From NCBI RefSeq assembly GCF_027922145.1, contig NZ_BSFC01000021.1, positions 465,525-529,524 of the forward strand: DNA of 64,000 nt. The letters run 5' to 3'. Both the position numbers and the translations under genes were made by a program. The stretch is from Novosphingobium resinovorum (lineage in GTDB: Bacteria; Pseudomonadota; Alphaproteobacteria; Sphingomonadales; Sphingomonadaceae). Below are positions 1-9,375 of the stretch, in pieces (the stretch's first letter is position 1; every line of letters starts with the position of its first letter). The notes beneath the pieces were generated by a model. The model saw nothing but the letters and a program-made list of their open reading frames with translations, did not search any database and was not told the origin of the DNA.

Positions 1-1860
1 GGTATCTATCAGGACGAAGTCTACGTCGGCATTCCCGTCGCGCAGGCCTTCCCGATCTTCGACCTCGAGCGCGTAGAGGTGCTGAGCGGCCCGCAAGGCA
101 CGCTATGGGGCAAGAACACCACGGCGGGCGCGGTCAACTTCATCTCGCGCAAGCCCGCCTTCGATGCCAGCGGCTATGCCCGCGCCGAATATGGCAGCTA
201 TGGCTCCACGCTGCTCGAAGGGGCATGGGGCGGCCCGCTCAGCGACAAGGTGGCGGTGCGTTTCGCCGGTCACTTCCGCGATGACGACGGCTTCGCGAAG
301 AACCGGCACGACGGCACCCCGATGGGCAAGAACCGCGAGGCCGCGGCCCGTTTCTCCGTGCTCGTCAAGCCGACCGATACGTTCGAGGCCCTGCTGCGCG
401 TGCAGTACCGCGACTACAAGAACGTCGGCGACATCATCTACCAGGGCCTCGGCACCACCGACCCTGCCGGTTTCCCGATCGCGCAGGGCTACAGGAACAA
501 CTCCTCGTTCGGGAACAGCGGGCAGGATCTGCGCCAGCGCGGCACCCAGCTCAACCTCGACTGGGACGTGGGCGATCTGCACCTGACCTCGATCACCGGC
601 TACAACGAGTTCAAGCACCGCTCCGAACTCGGCACGCAGGTGCCGCACGAAGGCACACACACCTACAGCAGCCTGAACGCGAAGATCTTCAATCAGGAAC
701 TGCGCCTTGCTTCACCGGACGAGGGCCGCCTGAAGTGGATCGTCGGCGCGCACTACTATTACGAGAAGCTGGATTCCGAGGCGGTCACCGCAGTGCTTCC
801 CAACACCGTTGGCCTCGCCCCAGCCTGGACGAACACGCAGTTCACCCAGAGCAATAACAGCTACGGCCTCTTCGCCAATGTCACGTACGAGCCGCTCGAC
901 AATCTCGAGATCATCCTGGGCGGGCGTTACACTTGGGAAGACAAGGCGATCGACCTCGACACCATCGGCACCGCGACCGGCGGCGCCGGCACGCTGACCT
1001 TCCTCGACACCGTGGCGTTCTGGTCGCGCAATTCGGTGACCGGCACCCGCATCGCCACCCGCGCGGTGCAGGACGAAAAGCGCAACTGGCGCGCGTTCAC
1101 GTATGATGCCACCGCGAAGTACAACTTCACGCCGGGCCTCAACGTCTATGCCCGCTACGCCAAGGGCTTCCGCTCGGGCGGGTTCAACCCGGGCGCGACG
1201 CTGCAGACGCAGGTGGCGACGGTGAACCCCGAATACGTCAAGAGCTATGAGGTCGGCCTGAAGTCCGAATGGCTGGGCGGTCGCCTGACCGCCAATCTCG
1301 CGGCGTTCTACAACGACTACAGCAACATCCAGGTCACGGTGATCCAGTTGCCGCTCAGCCAGCTGTCGAACGCGGGCAAGGGCTGGTCGAAGGGCGCCGA
1401 AGCGGTCCTGACCGCGCGGCCGTTCGATGCGCTGCGCCTGTCTGGCACGCTCGGCCTGCTCGACACCAAGTACACCGAGTTCCCGAACTGCAAGGCGGGC
1501 GTCGATTGCTCGGGCAACCAGTTCGTCCGCGCGCCGCACGTGACCGCCAGCGTCAGCGGCGAATACACCTTCGATGTAGGCGGCGGCCATAGGATCGTCG
1601 CGGAGACCAACTGGTCCTATCGCTCGCACCTCTACTTCAACGCCGGCACGCAGGCCGCGCCGCTGGAGCAGGATCCCAAGTGGCTGGGAAATGCCTCGCT
1701 GGCCTGGCAGCTGCCGAGCGACATCAGGGTCTCCGTCTTCGCGCGCAACGTGACCAACAGCCACGCAGCCTCGACGATCATCCCTTCGGCGAACTTTGGC
1801 TACATCAAATACATCATCGAGCCCCGCGTGTGGGGCGGCGCCGTTTCGGTGACCTTCTGA
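1..1860 (+). CDS. TonB-dependent receptor, 5'-truncated by window edge
   Basis: The reading frame is open from the first base and has no start in the window, so the signal peptide, TonB box and part of the plug lie upstream. What remains begins inside the plug domain, with the conserved LERVEVLSGPQGTLWGKNTT segment, and continues through a roughly 550-residue beta-barrel. It ends in Phe (AVSVTF), the usual last residue of outer-membrane barrels. Such receptors use TonB energy to import scarce ligands. The barrel resembles the large sphingomonad class often annotated for siderophores or aromatic/organosulfur compounds, but the ligand cannot be read from sequence. It lies 29 bp upstream of a DszB-like gene on the same strand, so co-transcription is likely and an organosulfur ligand is a reasonable guess. 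Confidence 0.95.
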   Translation, partial: GIYQDEVYVGIPVAQAFPIFDLERVEVLSGPQGTLWGKNTTAGAVNFISRKPAFDASGYARAEYGSYGSTLLEGAWGGPLSDKVAVRFAGHFRDDDGFAKNRHDGTPMGKNREAAARFSVLVKPTDTFEALLRVQYRDYKNVGDIIYQGLGTTDPAGFPIAQGYRNNSSFGNSGQDLRQRGTQLNLDWDVGDLHLTSITGYNEFKHRSELGTQVPHEGTHTYSSLNAKIFNQELRLASPDEGRLKWIVGAHYYYEKLDSEAVTAVLPNTVGLAPAWTNTQFTQSNNSYGLFANVTYEPLDNLEIILGGRYTWEDKAIDLDTIGTATGGAGTLTFLDTVAFWSRNSVTGTRIATRAVQDEKRNWRAFTYDATAKYNFTPGLNVYARYAKGFRSGGFNPGATLQTQVATVNPEYVKSYEVGLKSEWLGGRLTANLAAFYNDYSNIQVTVIQLPLSQLSNAGKGWSKGAEAVLTARPFDALRLSGTLGLLDTKYTEFPNCKAGVDCSGNQFVRAPHVTASVSGEYTFDVGGGHRIVAETNWSYRSHLYFNAGTQAAPLEQDPKWLGNASLAWQLPSDIRVSVFARNVTNSHAASTIIPSANFGYIKYIIEPRVWGGAVSVTF

Positions 1861-1889
1861 TCCCGCGCTCCCATAAAAAGGAAACCGAC

Positions 1890-2966
1890 ATGGCCACGCA
1901 GACTGCTACGCATGCATCCACCGCGCCCGATGAAATCTGGTTCACCCGCTGCCCGGTGCCGACAGCGACCGGGCTCGCCTACAAGCTGGGCTGGCTGACC
2001 GAGGAATTCGCAAGCGAAGGCATCCCGGTGCGCACGCTTCAGGAATCGACGCCCGAGATCGCGCTGCGGCACTACGACCACCGCCTGCCCACGCTGATCC
2101 GCGAGGGCGGCAACATCCTCGCTTTCGCCGCACGCGCACAGGGCGAGCCGACCAAGCTCGTCGGCCTGACCTGGATCGAGGAAAGCCAGGTCATCCTCGT
2201 CCGCCCCGATTCCGGCATCACCCAGCCCGCGCACCTCAAGGGCAAGCGCCTTGCCCTGCCCAGCTGGACCGACCACGAGATTCCCAGCCACTTGCGCGGC
2301 ACCAGCATCGGGCGAGGCATGTCGCTGCTCGGCTACAAGGGCGCGCTGCACGCGGGCGGCCTGACTTTCGACGACGTCGATCTCATCGAAGTGGACGGCA
2401 CCATCCGCAACATCGGCGGCGCCGGACGCGACAGTCAGCCGGGGCGCGGCACCATTAACCGGCTCTGGGCCATCGATGCGCTGGCGAACGGCGATGTGGA
2501 CGCAGTCTACGTCAAGGGCGCCTCGGCTCTCGACGGCGCGCGCGAGGCTGGCGTCGTCGTCGGCATCGACCTCGATGCACTGCCGAACAAGGCCTCGCGC
2601 GTGAACAACGGCACGCCGCGTCCGATCACGGTCCACCAGAGCCTGATCGACGATCACTTCGACCATCTCGTCCGCTTCCTCGAAGTGACCCTGCGCGCCG
2701 CCGACTGGGCCGCGCAGAATATCGCGAAAGTGCACGAGATCCTGCAGTTCGAAACGCGCGGCAGCGTGGAAGCGGTGACGCAGGCTTATGGCGCGGACTT
2801 CCACAAGACGCTGCATCCCACGCTGGATGCCGAGCGCCTTGCCCTGTTCGACCAGCAGAAGAAGGCGCTGGGCCTGTTCGGCTTCCTGGAGCGCGATTTC
2901 CCGCTGGCCGACTGGGTCGATCCGCGCCCGCTCGCGGCCGCTTACGACCGGTTGGGCCGCGGCTGA
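1890..2966 (+). CDS. DszB-like desulfinase / substrate-binding-fold protein
   Basis: 358 aa without an obvious signal peptide. The ATG follows an AAGGAAA ribosome-binding site. The fold family is that of periplasmic sulfonate-binding proteins, but the sequence matches 2'-hydroxybiphenyl-2-sulfinate desulfinase (DszB) where it counts. Cys21 in RCPVPTA, His61 in LRHYDH and the Arg71/Gly74 pair in IREGGNI correspond by eye to the DszB catalytic Cys27, His60, Arg70 and Gly73. The C-terminal AYGADF and the ALFDQQ helix region also match. Members with these residues hydrolyse aryl sulfinates, releasing sulfite. No DszA/DszC-type monooxygenase is in the window, so the physiological substrate is unknown. 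The upstream TBDR suggests an imported organosulfur compound. The alternative is a cytosolic binding protein of an ABC uptake system, but no permease or ATPase gene adjoins it. Confidence 0.72.
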   Translation: MATQTATHASTAPDEIWFTRCPVPTATGLAYKLGWLTEEFASEGIPVRTLQESTPEIALRHYDHRLPTLIREGGNILAFAARAQGEPTKLVGLTWIEESQVILVRPDSGITQPAHLKGKRLALPSWTDHEIPSHLRGTSIGRGMSLLGYKGALHAGGLTFDDVDLIEVDGTIRNIGGAGRDSQPGRGTINRLWAIDALANGDVDAVYVKGASALDGAREAGVVVGIDLDALPNKASRVNNGTPRPITVHQSLIDDHFDHLVRFLEVTLRAADWAAQNIAKVHEILQFETRGSVEAVTQAYGADFHKTLHPTLDAERLALFDQQKKALGLFGFLERDFPLADWVDPRPLAAAYDRLGRG

Positions 2967-2983
2967 CCGGCTCGTCCTTGCAA

Positions 2984-3012
2984 TTCCCGCCACCTTTTCG
3001 AGGTGGCGGGAA
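2984..3012. terminator. bidirectional hairpin terminator
   Basis: A perfect 12-bp stem (2984-2995 with 3001-3012) encloses the 5-nt loop TTTCG. It sits between the stop of the DszB-like gene and the convergent stop of the M20 hydrolase gene, where a shared terminator would be expected. T residues at the loop and an A run after the stem favour termination of the minus-strand gene as well. Confidence 0.8.
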
Positions 3013-3020
3013 ACCAGCCG

Positions 3021-4493
3021 TTACTTGCGCCCCCGCGGCAGGCTGCTGCGCGCGTAATCCAGCGGCGGCTTGCGATTGCCAACCAGCGGTTCGTACTTGA
3101 ACCCCGCGCCCTGGCTGCGCTGCAGTTCGGCTTTGGCGTCCCGCAGCTTGTCGGGCTGGAGGAACAGTTGCGCGCCGGACAGCGCCAGCGTCTTGGCTGC
3201 CACTTCCGCGCCCTCGACACCGATCGAGGTGCCGCTGGCGGCCGCCGCCTGCCAGCTGTGCGGCGCGGTGCCGGGCACCCAGGTCGCGGTGCCGAGGCTG
3301 GCGGTCGGCACGACCCAGCTGATGTCGCCGACGTCCGACGACGCCGAACCCTTGCGCCCGAAATCATAGGTACCGATCGCCGAAGGCCCGCCCTTGGCAG
3401 CACCCTTGGGCAGCGTCCTGGCGATCTCGTCGGCGAAGCGCTGCTGCTCGGGCGTGTAGCTGTAACCGCCGACCTTGCGCAGGCTGGCGTCCACCACCCG
3501 GCCAAGCGTGTCGTTCGGCAGCGTGCCGAAGCTGCCGCCGATGATCTCGTATTCGAACTTGGTGTCGGTCGCGAGCGCGGCGCCCTCGCCCGCCTTGACC
3601 ACACGGTCGAACACGTCGCGCACGACTTCGGGATCGTAGTGGCGCACGTAGTAGAAGCTCTCCGCATGCGCGGGCACGATGTTGGGCTGGTCGCCGCCGT
3701 CGGTGATCGTGTAATGCACCCGCGCATCGGAAGGGATATGCTCGCGCAAGTAGTTCACCGCGACGTTCTGGATCTCCACGCCATCGAGCGCCGACCGCCC
3801 CCGTTCGGGCGCCGCTGCCGCGTGCGAGGCGATGCCGGTAAAGCGGAACTTGGCCGTCACCATCGACAAAAGTTGCCCCTGGGAAGCGCCGTTGGAACTG
3901 CTCGGGTGCCAGCTCAGCACCGCGTCCACGTCCTTGAAGAACCCGTCGCGCACGAGATAGGCCTTGGCGAAGCCGCCCTCCTCGGCCGGCGTGCCGTAAA
4001 GGCGCACGGTACCCGGCGTGCCGCTCGCCTTGAGCCACTTGGCCAGCGCGATCGCCGCCTCCACCGAGGCGGTGCCGAGCAGGTTGTGGCCGCAGGCATG
4101 GCCCGCCAGCCCGCCGCGCGATTGTTCGACCGGCTGGTCCACCTGCGAGAGACCGGGCAGCGCGTCGTATTCCGAAAGGAGCGCGAGGACCGGCCCGGAA
4201 TTGCCGTAAGTCGCGGTAAAGGCGGTAGGAATGCCATCCGTCCCAGCCTCGACACGGAAGCCTGCGGCCTTGAGCTGCTGCTGAAGCAGCGCCGAACTCT
4301 GGTCCTCGTGGAAGCCGACTTCGGCCCACTCCCAGATCTTGCGGGCGTTGGCGGTCAGCTGGGGTTTACGCGCGTCGATCCCCGCGAGGATCACGGCGCT
4401 GTCCTTGTCCGACAGGGTCTCGGCCCGCGCCGAGGGGGCCAGGGCGAGTGCCAGAACGCCCAGGGCGGCGTGGATCAGGTGGTCATGCTTCAT
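3021..4493 (-). CDS. exported M20-family amidohydrolase (AbgB-like)
   Basis: 490 aa beginning with a signal peptide (MKHDHLIHAALG... cut near PSARAE), so the enzyme is likely periplasmic. The peptidase M20/amidohydrolase metal site is visible: GHACGHNLLG (His ligand region), TPAEEGG (catalytic Glu and metal-binding Glu) and a later SWHP. The overall sequence is closest to AbgB-type p-aminobenzoyl-glutamate hydrolases and other amidohydrolases that cut amide bonds of N-acyl amino acids. The start at 4493 is preferred because it opens directly into the signal peptide; an ATG five codons earlier (4508) is possible. It lies immediately downstream of a TBDR gene on the same strand (gap 6-20 bp), implying that the receptor imports the amide substrate and this enzyme cleaves it in the periplasm. 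Confidence 0.88.
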   Translation of the reverse strand: MKHDHLIHAALGVLALALAPSARAETLSDKDSAVILAGIDARKPQLTANARKIWEWAEVGFHEDQSSALLQQQLKAAGFRVEAGTDGIPTAFTATYGNSGPVLALLSEYDALPGLSQVDQPVEQSRGGLAGHACGHNLLGTASVEAAIALAKWLKASGTPGTVRLYGTPAEEGGFAKAYLVRDGFFKDVDAVLSWHPSSSNGASQGQLLSMVTAKFRFTGIASHAAAAPERGRSALDGVEIQNVAVNYLREHIPSDARVHYTITDGGDQPNIVPAHAESFYYVRHYDPEVVRDVFDRVVKAGEGAALATDTKFEYEIIGGSFGTLPNDTLGRVVDASLRKVGGYSYTPEQQRFADEIARTLPKGAAKGGPSAIGTYDFGRKGSASSDVGDISWVVPTASLGTATWVPGTAPHSWQAAAASGTSIGVEGAEVAAKTLALSGAQLFLQPDKLRDAKAELQRSQGAGFKYEPLVGNRKPPLDYARSSLPRGRK

Positions 4494-4513
4494 GGGGAGG
4501 CCTTTCATGTCGA

Positions 4514-6781
4514 TCAGAACGAGCCGGTCAGGTTGATGCCGTAAGTGCGCGGCGGCAGCGTGGTGACGGTCTCGGTGGTGCCGCCCAGCGTGTTGCCGGC
4601 GGACTGGCGCGCGACGGTGTTCGTCAGGTTGTTGACGTAGAAGTAGATGCCGTAGCGATCGTTCTTCACGCCGATCCGCGCATTGGCGAGCGTGTAGTCG
4701 CCCACCTTGCGATAGCCCAACGCATTGGGCCGGAAGTCCGCGCGCGATCCGCCGACGTAGCCGAGATCGCCGCGCAACAGCGCGCTCCACCCGCCCGAAC
4801 CGAGCGCCCATTCGTACTGCCCCGCAATGCCGATGGTCTGCGGCGCGATGAACGGGATCTTGTCGCCCTTGCGCGCCGTCGTGGCGAGCGGGGTCACCCC
4901 GTCCGGCACCTGATCCTGGGTCAGCTTTGCATCGGTGAAGGCGGCGTTGACGGTGAAGGTCAGGCCGCGCGCCGGGTTGAGCGTGGCTTCGGCCTCCACA
5001 CCCTTGATGCGCGCCGCGCCCGCATTGCCGAGATAGACGAAGCTGCCGCTGTTGATGCTGACCTGCATGTCGGACCAGTCGGTGATGTAGCCGCCCAGAT
5101 TGAGGATCAACGCATCGCCGCCGAACGAGGTCTTGATGCCGCCTTCGTAAGTCGTCAGCTTGTCCGGGCTATAGGCGAGCGCCTGCGCCAGTCCGAGCAC
5201 CTGATTGACGCCGCCCGGACGGTAGCCGGTCGCCACCTGCCCGTAGACGAGCACGTTGTCGGCCGCCTTCCAACTGACATTGGCCTTGTAGAGCCAGCCG
5301 GTGTTCTTCGTCTTGTACAGCGCCCAGGGCGTGACGCGCGTGCGCAGGATGTCGAGACCGATGGTGGTGTCGCCGCCCACGGTCTTGTCGTAGCTGTAGT
5401 AGCGCAGGCCACCGGTGACCGTCAGCCCCTCAACCGGGGTGACGGCGATCTCGCCGAAGGCTGCCTTCTGCTTGAGGTAATCGACCACGTGGCGCTGCAG
5501 CAGCGGCGTCGCGCCGACGACCTGCGACCCGTCGGAGGCATTGGTGCGGCGCGCTTCCGAAAGCACCTTGGCATCGCGGTCCTCGTAGAAACCGCCGACG
5601 GTCCACTGGAACCACGACGAATTGTTCGACTGCAGACGCAGTTCGCTGGTCCAGTCCGTCACCGACTGCGGCTGGTAGTAGATCACCGGCGTAAGGCTAT
5701 CGACATAGCTGTTGTAGGCCGCGAACCCCGCGGGCGTGGCGCAAGTCGCTGCGGTGAAGTGCGTCGCGCAGCCGGAGGCGGTGCGGAAGCTGTTGAACAG
5801 CGGGGTCGGATCGCGCGTCACCAGCGTGTCGCGGTCCTGATAGCTGGTCGTCGCGACAAGGTCGGCAAAGCCCAGTTCGGCGTGGGCGGACAGGCTGTAG
5901 AGCCGCTGCTTGTCCTCGTAGGGCACCTGCGAGGCGTTGACGGCATTGTATTTGCCCGCGCTCGGCGACCAGGTGCTGGCTCCGCCCTCGGTGTAGAGGA
6001 AGTGCGCCGCACCATCGATGGTGAGCCACGACGCCGGGATAAAGCGCACCAGGATGCGCCCTCCGTCGCTGCGTTCGGAATTGATGCCGGTCAGCCCCAG
6101 CCCCGGATTGTCCACCCAGCCGTCGTTCTGCCGCCGGAAGTAGACGCCGCGCACGGCCAGCACGTCCTTCACGATCGGCACGTTCACGGCGGCGTTGATC
6201 TGGTAGCCCTCGCCGCCGCCCTCGGTGGTGGTGGCTCCGACGTCGATCCGGCCACCGAACTCAAAATCGGGCTTGCGGGTGACGAGGCGGATCGTGCCGC
6301 CGACCGCGCCCGCACCGTAGAGGGTGCCCTGCGGCCCGCGCAGCACCTCGACGCGCTCGAGGTCGAACAGCTTGAAGTCGGACTGGCTGCCGCCCGGATC
6401 GCTGGTGGTTCCCGGCGGCCCGGCTACCGGCGTCTCGTCATAATAGATGCCGACTTGCGCATCCCCGGCACTGCGGATGCCGCGAAGGGTAATGCGCCGC
6501 TGGCCCGGCCCGGCATCGGTGATCGTCAGGCTGGGCACCGCGCGCGCGAGGTCGTTGGCGGAATCGAGGCTCGCCGCACGCAGCGTATCGTCCGAGATCG
6601 AGGTGATGCTGGCCGGTGCATCCTGCAACCGGACTTCGCGCTTGAGCGAAGTGACGACGATCTCGGACCCGGAAGCCGTATCGGCAGCGGCATCGTCCGC
6701 CGCAAGAGCAGGCGCCGCGAAACCGGGAACGAGAAAGCTGCCCAGCGTGACAGCGGCTACGGCACTCAGAAACTTGGTCAT
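4514..6781 (-). CDS. TonB-dependent receptor
   Basis: 755 aa. The start at 6781 is preceded by GGGGGA and opens a signal peptide (MTKFLSAVAAVTLGSFLVPG). A TonB-box-like EIVVTSLKR follows the mature N-terminus. The plug domain has RGIRSAGDAQVGIYYDE and LERVEVLRGPQGTLYGAG, and the barrel ends in Phe (NLTGSF). An in-frame start 35 codons upstream is unlikely because it would put a non-signal sequence before the signal peptide. It forms an operon with the M20 amidohydrolase gene that follows. The ligand is unknown; the coupled hydrolase suggests an amide such as a peptide or N-acylated amino acid. Confidence 0.93.
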   Translation of the reverse strand: MTKFLSAVAAVTLGSFLVPGFAAPALAADDAAADTASGSEIVVTSLKREVRLQDAPASITSISDDTLRAASLDSANDLARAVPSLTITDAGPGQRRITLRGIRSAGDAQVGIYYDETPVAGPPGTTSDPGGSQSDFKLFDLERVEVLRGPQGTLYGAGAVGGTIRLVTRKPDFEFGGRIDVGATTTEGGGEGYQINAAVNVPIVKDVLAVRGVYFRRQNDGWVDNPGLGLTGINSERSDGGRILVRFIPASWLTIDGAAHFLYTEGGASTWSPSAGKYNAVNASQVPYEDKQRLYSLSAHAELGFADLVATTSYQDRDTLVTRDPTPLFNSFRTASGCATHFTAATCATPAGFAAYNSYVDSLTPVIYYQPQSVTDWTSELRLQSNNSSWFQWTVGGFYEDRDAKVLSEARRTNASDGSQVVGATPLLQRHVVDYLKQKAAFGEIAVTPVEGLTVTGGLRYYSYDKTVGGDTTIGLDILRTRVTPWALYKTKNTGWLYKANVSWKAADNVLVYGQVATGYRPGGVNQVLGLAQALAYSPDKLTTYEGGIKTSFGGDALILNLGGYITDWSDMQVSINSGSFVYLGNAGAARIKGVEAEATLNPARGLTFTVNAAFTDAKLTQDQVPDGVTPLATTARKGDKIPFIAPQTIGIAGQYEWALGSGGWSALLRGDLGYVGGSRADFRPNALGYRKVGDYTLANARIGVKNDRYGIYFYVNNLTNTVARQSAGNTLGGTTETVTTLPPRTYGINLTGSF

Positions 6782-7145
6782 TGATCCCCCTGCAGGTTGC
6801 TCGGGGAAATCCATTAACAAGAACCGTGCCAGTACGATTTCTTCTTGGATTTCCGTGATTTGCGGAGAAATTTTGCTTATACTCAACCATGGAACCTGCG
6901 CAAAAATCGATAGGCTGCTGCCATTGCAGCATCGGGGAAAGCACCCCCTTCATGTTGTGCCGAGGACACCGTATTCACCGCGAAGACGATCTTCACTGCC
7001 GAGCATGTTTTCTTGGACGCCGCCGCCGCGGCACACCTTGACCCCGTTTATCTACAATTTTAGTTGAGATTATCCGCGAGAGGCATCCTGCTCGCGAAAG
7101 CGTTCTTCATCCGGAGAGCGTGGCAGTTACCGGGCAAGTATCCTC
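6782..7145. promoter_or_regulatory. divergent intergenic region, TBDR / serine acetyltransferase
   Basis: This 364-bp gap separates two divergent genes and must hold both promoters. The part nearest the TBDR (about 6810-6895) is distinctly AT-rich compared with the flanks, including a TATACT hexamer at about 6879. I see no convincing operator palindrome, and no coding frame here is supported. Confidence 0.5.
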
Positions 7146-8108
7146 ATGACCACAGAGCCGACCTCTTCCACGAACCTCGCTGCAGTCGGCAATGCCGCCG
7201 ACTTCTGGGATGTGGCCGGCGTGGTGCAGGAACTCGCGCAGATCCGGCACAACTGGCGGCAGACGAATACGCACCATGCCGAATACGGCGTGGAGAGCTT
7301 CCCCTCCCGGGTCCGCATGGCCAAAGTGATGGACGAATTGTGCGGCGCGCTGTTCCCCTTGCGCCTTGGCCCGGACTTCGTGCGCCTGCACAACGAGGAC
7401 GTCTTCGTCACGCAGACGCTCCAGATCGCGCTGAGCCGCCTTCACGCGCAGCTGCGGCTGGAACTGACCTATACTCTCGAACCGAGTGACGGACAGGCCA
7501 TCGACGACGGCGCCACCCGCATCGTCCTTGCGCTCTCGCACCAGTTGCCGGAAATCCGCCGGCTGCTGGATATCGACATCGAAGCTGCATTCAGCGGCGA
7601 CCCGTCCGCGCGCAGCCTGGATGAAGTGCTGATCTGCTATCCCGGGCTGCTGGCCATTATCCATCACCGGCTGGCCCATACGCTGCATCTGGAAGGCGCC
7701 CCGCTGATCGCGCGTATCATCTCGGAAATCTCGCATAGCCGCACCGGGATCGACATCCACCCCGGTGCACAGGTCGGCCGAGGCTTCTTCATAGACCACG
7801 GCACCGGCGTCGTGATCGGCGAAACCGCGATCATCGGCGACAACGTGCGGCTCTACCAAGGCGTCACGCTCGGAGCGAAGAACTTTCCGGTGGGGGATAC
7901 GGGAATGCTCATCAAGGCCATCCCGCGCCATCCGATCATCGAGAACGACGTGGTGATCTATGCAGGAGCCACGATCCTGGGCCGGGTCACGGTCGGCACG
8001 GGATCGGAAATCGGCGGCAACGTCTGGCTGACCCACGACGTGCCACCGTTCAGCCGCGTGTTCCAGGCACGCGAACAGAACCTGGTCATCAGCCCCCAGA
8101 ACAATTGA
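7146..8108 (+). CDS. cysE: serine O-acetyltransferase (EpsC/CysE type)
   Basis: 320 aa. The N-terminal half is alpha-helical; the C-terminal half carries the left-handed beta-helix hexapeptide repeats of serine acetyltransferases. Diagnostic elements are the SRTGIDIHPGAQVG segment, FFIDHGTGVVIGETA and LYQGVTLGAKNF, including the catalytic His region. The enzyme transfers acetyl from acetyl-CoA to L-serine, giving O-acetylserine, the direct cysteine precursor. The long form (about 310-320 aa) with an extended helical N-terminus is the type often found beside cysteine synthase; no cysteine synthase gene is adjacent here. Sulfur assimilation fits the nearby DszB-like gene, although the two are on separate transcripts. 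The ribosome-binding site before the ATG is weak. Confidence 0.9.
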   Translation: MTTEPTSSTNLAAVGNAADFWDVAGVVQELAQIRHNWRQTNTHHAEYGVESFPSRVRMAKVMDELCGALFPLRLGPDFVRLHNEDVFVTQTLQIALSRLHAQLRLELTYTLEPSDGQAIDDGATRIVLALSHQLPEIRRLLDIDIEAAFSGDPSARSLDEVLICYPGLLAIIHHRLAHTLHLEGAPLIARIISEISHSRTGIDIHPGAQVGRGFFIDHGTGVVIGETAIIGDNVRLYQGVTLGAKNFPVGDTGMLIKAIPRHPIIENDVVIYAGATILGRVTVGTGSEIGGNVWLTHDVPPFSRVFQAREQNLVISPQNN

Positions 8109-8425
8109 ACGGGAGGAAGCGCAATCGGCATTCTATGTTTGAATGCCAACATGGTCGTGGCTCGGCTCAATCACCATCCAGCCAGAGATTATTCATCAGC
8201 GAACGCCACGTTTCAGGACGGCGATTGGAGCTTTCGAGTGGCTGAAATGGGCGCGTAGCGGTTGCCGAAAGGTTCTGTCTCCCCGCTGTCACCGGGAGAC
8301 AGCCAGCTTCAGGTTTCCGTGCCTTTGCCAATCTCGTCGCCAATTAACGATTGATGCCGGTTGTGGCATCGGATCGCAATCATTGACCTAAACCACTGTT
8401 TCCGCGCATCTCCAGCAGGAACACT
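8109..8425 (+). other. intergenic gap with hairpin
   Basis: 317 bp with no supported gene. A 9-bp perfect stem (8275-8283 with 8294-8302, 10-nt loop) lies about 170 bp after the acetyltransferase stop. It lacks a following T run, so its role as a terminator is uncertain. Nothing else stands out. Confidence 0.4.
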
Positions 8426-9343
8426 GTGCTGACGGGGGACGTGGACTTGGATCGGTGGCAAGCCATGAGGATTTTCGTCCGGGTGGCAGAGACCGCAAGC
8501 TTCGCCGAGACGGCAAGGCAAATGCACATCAGTCCACCGGCCGTCACGCGCGCGATATCCTGTCTGGAAGACGAGATCGGCGTGCGGCTCCTTGCTCGCA
8601 CCACCCGGTCGGTGAAGATGACCGAGGCCGGGCAGCGCTATTTCGACGACTGCAGGCGCATCCTGGCCGATATCGCGGAGGCCGAGGCTTCGGCGGCGGG
8701 ATCGCACGGCAACCCCGCAGGCACGCTCGTCGTCACCGCGCCGGTCATGTTCGGGCAGATGCACGTGCTTCCCATCCTGCTGGAATATCTCGATCTCTAC
8801 CCGCGCGTGACCGGTCGAAGCCTGTTCCTCGACCGCAGCGTGAACATCATCGAGGAAGGGATCGATGTCGCGATCAGGATCGGCAACCTGCCGCCGTCGG
8901 GCCTGACCGCCACGCGCGTGGGCTGGGTGCGCCGGATGATCTGCGGCGCGCCTTCCTATTTTGCCGAGCATGGCGTTCCCCGGTCCCCTGCCGATCTTGC
9001 GGAGCACCGCGTCATCATGCCGACCGGCGCCTGGGTTTCGCCCGAGTGGCATTTCGGCCCGGATTCGCGCAGCAGCGTCACCGTTCACCCGCGCCTGCTG
9101 TGCAACACCAACCAGGCCGCCATAGCCGCAGCCGAACAGGGCTGGGGCATCACCCGCGTGCTGTCCTACCAGATCGATCCGGCACTGGCGCAGGGCCGCC
9201 TCCAGTCCGTGCTCGACGATCATGCGGAAAGCCCGATGCCGATACACGTGGTCCATGGCGAGGGCCGACGGGCGACCGCCAAAGTACGCGCGTTCGTCGA
9301 TCTCGCCGTTGAAACGCTGCGAAACAATCCCCTTCTTCAATAG
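8426..9343 (+). CDS. LysR-family transcriptional regulator
   Basis: About 305 aa. The N-terminal winged helix-turn-helix (RVAETASFAETARQMHISPP ... RLLARTTRSV) is followed by a type 2 periplasmic-binding-fold effector domain, starting near residue 95 with GTLVVTAPVMFGQ. The subgroup is the large CrgA/PecT-like set. The start is ambiguous. GTG at 8426 has an AGGA motif 5 nt upstream; in-frame GTG 8441 and TTG 8447 follow a GGGGGA run, and the core begins DRWQAM. It is encoded just upstream of, and in the same direction as, an exported alpha/beta hydrolase, which is the most likely target. The intervening 137 bp contain a TTCC-N7-GGAA palindrome. Confidence 0.9.
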   Translation: MLTGDVDLDRWQAMRIFVRVAETASFAETARQMHISPPAVTRAISCLEDEIGVRLLARTTRSVKMTEAGQRYFDDCRRILADIAEAEASAAGSHGNPAGTLVVTAPVMFGQMHVLPILLEYLDLYPRVTGRSLFLDRSVNIIEEGIDVAIRIGNLPPSGLTATRVGWVRRMICGAPSYFAEHGVPRSPADLAEHRVIMPTGAWVSPEWHFGPDSRSSVTVHPRLLCNTNQAAIAAAEQGWGITRVLSYQIDPALAQGRLQSVLDDHAESPMPIHVVHGEGRRATAKVRAFVDLAVETLRNNPLLQ

Positions 9344-9360
9344 CGACCATCGCGCGATAA

Positions 9361-9375
9361 TTCCAATTATCGGAA
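9361..9375. promoter_or_regulatory. possible LysR-type operator palindrome
   Basis: The interrupted palindrome TTCCAATTATCGGAA lies between the LysR gene and the hydrolase gene, in an AT-rich promoter-like stretch. LysR proteins commonly bind T-N11-A palindromes upstream of regulated genes. Assignment to the adjacent regulator is inference. Confidence 0.35.

Noticed and set aside
1890..2966. ABC-type sulfonate-binding protein as the primary call
   Set aside because: The fold is shared, but there is no export signal and no permease/ATPase neighbour, and the DszB catalytic residues are all present.
8109..8425. A short plus-strand ORF (8143-8391) between the acetyltransferase and LysR genes
   Set aside because: No ribosome-binding site, no recognisable motif and atypical composition; it probably arises by chance.
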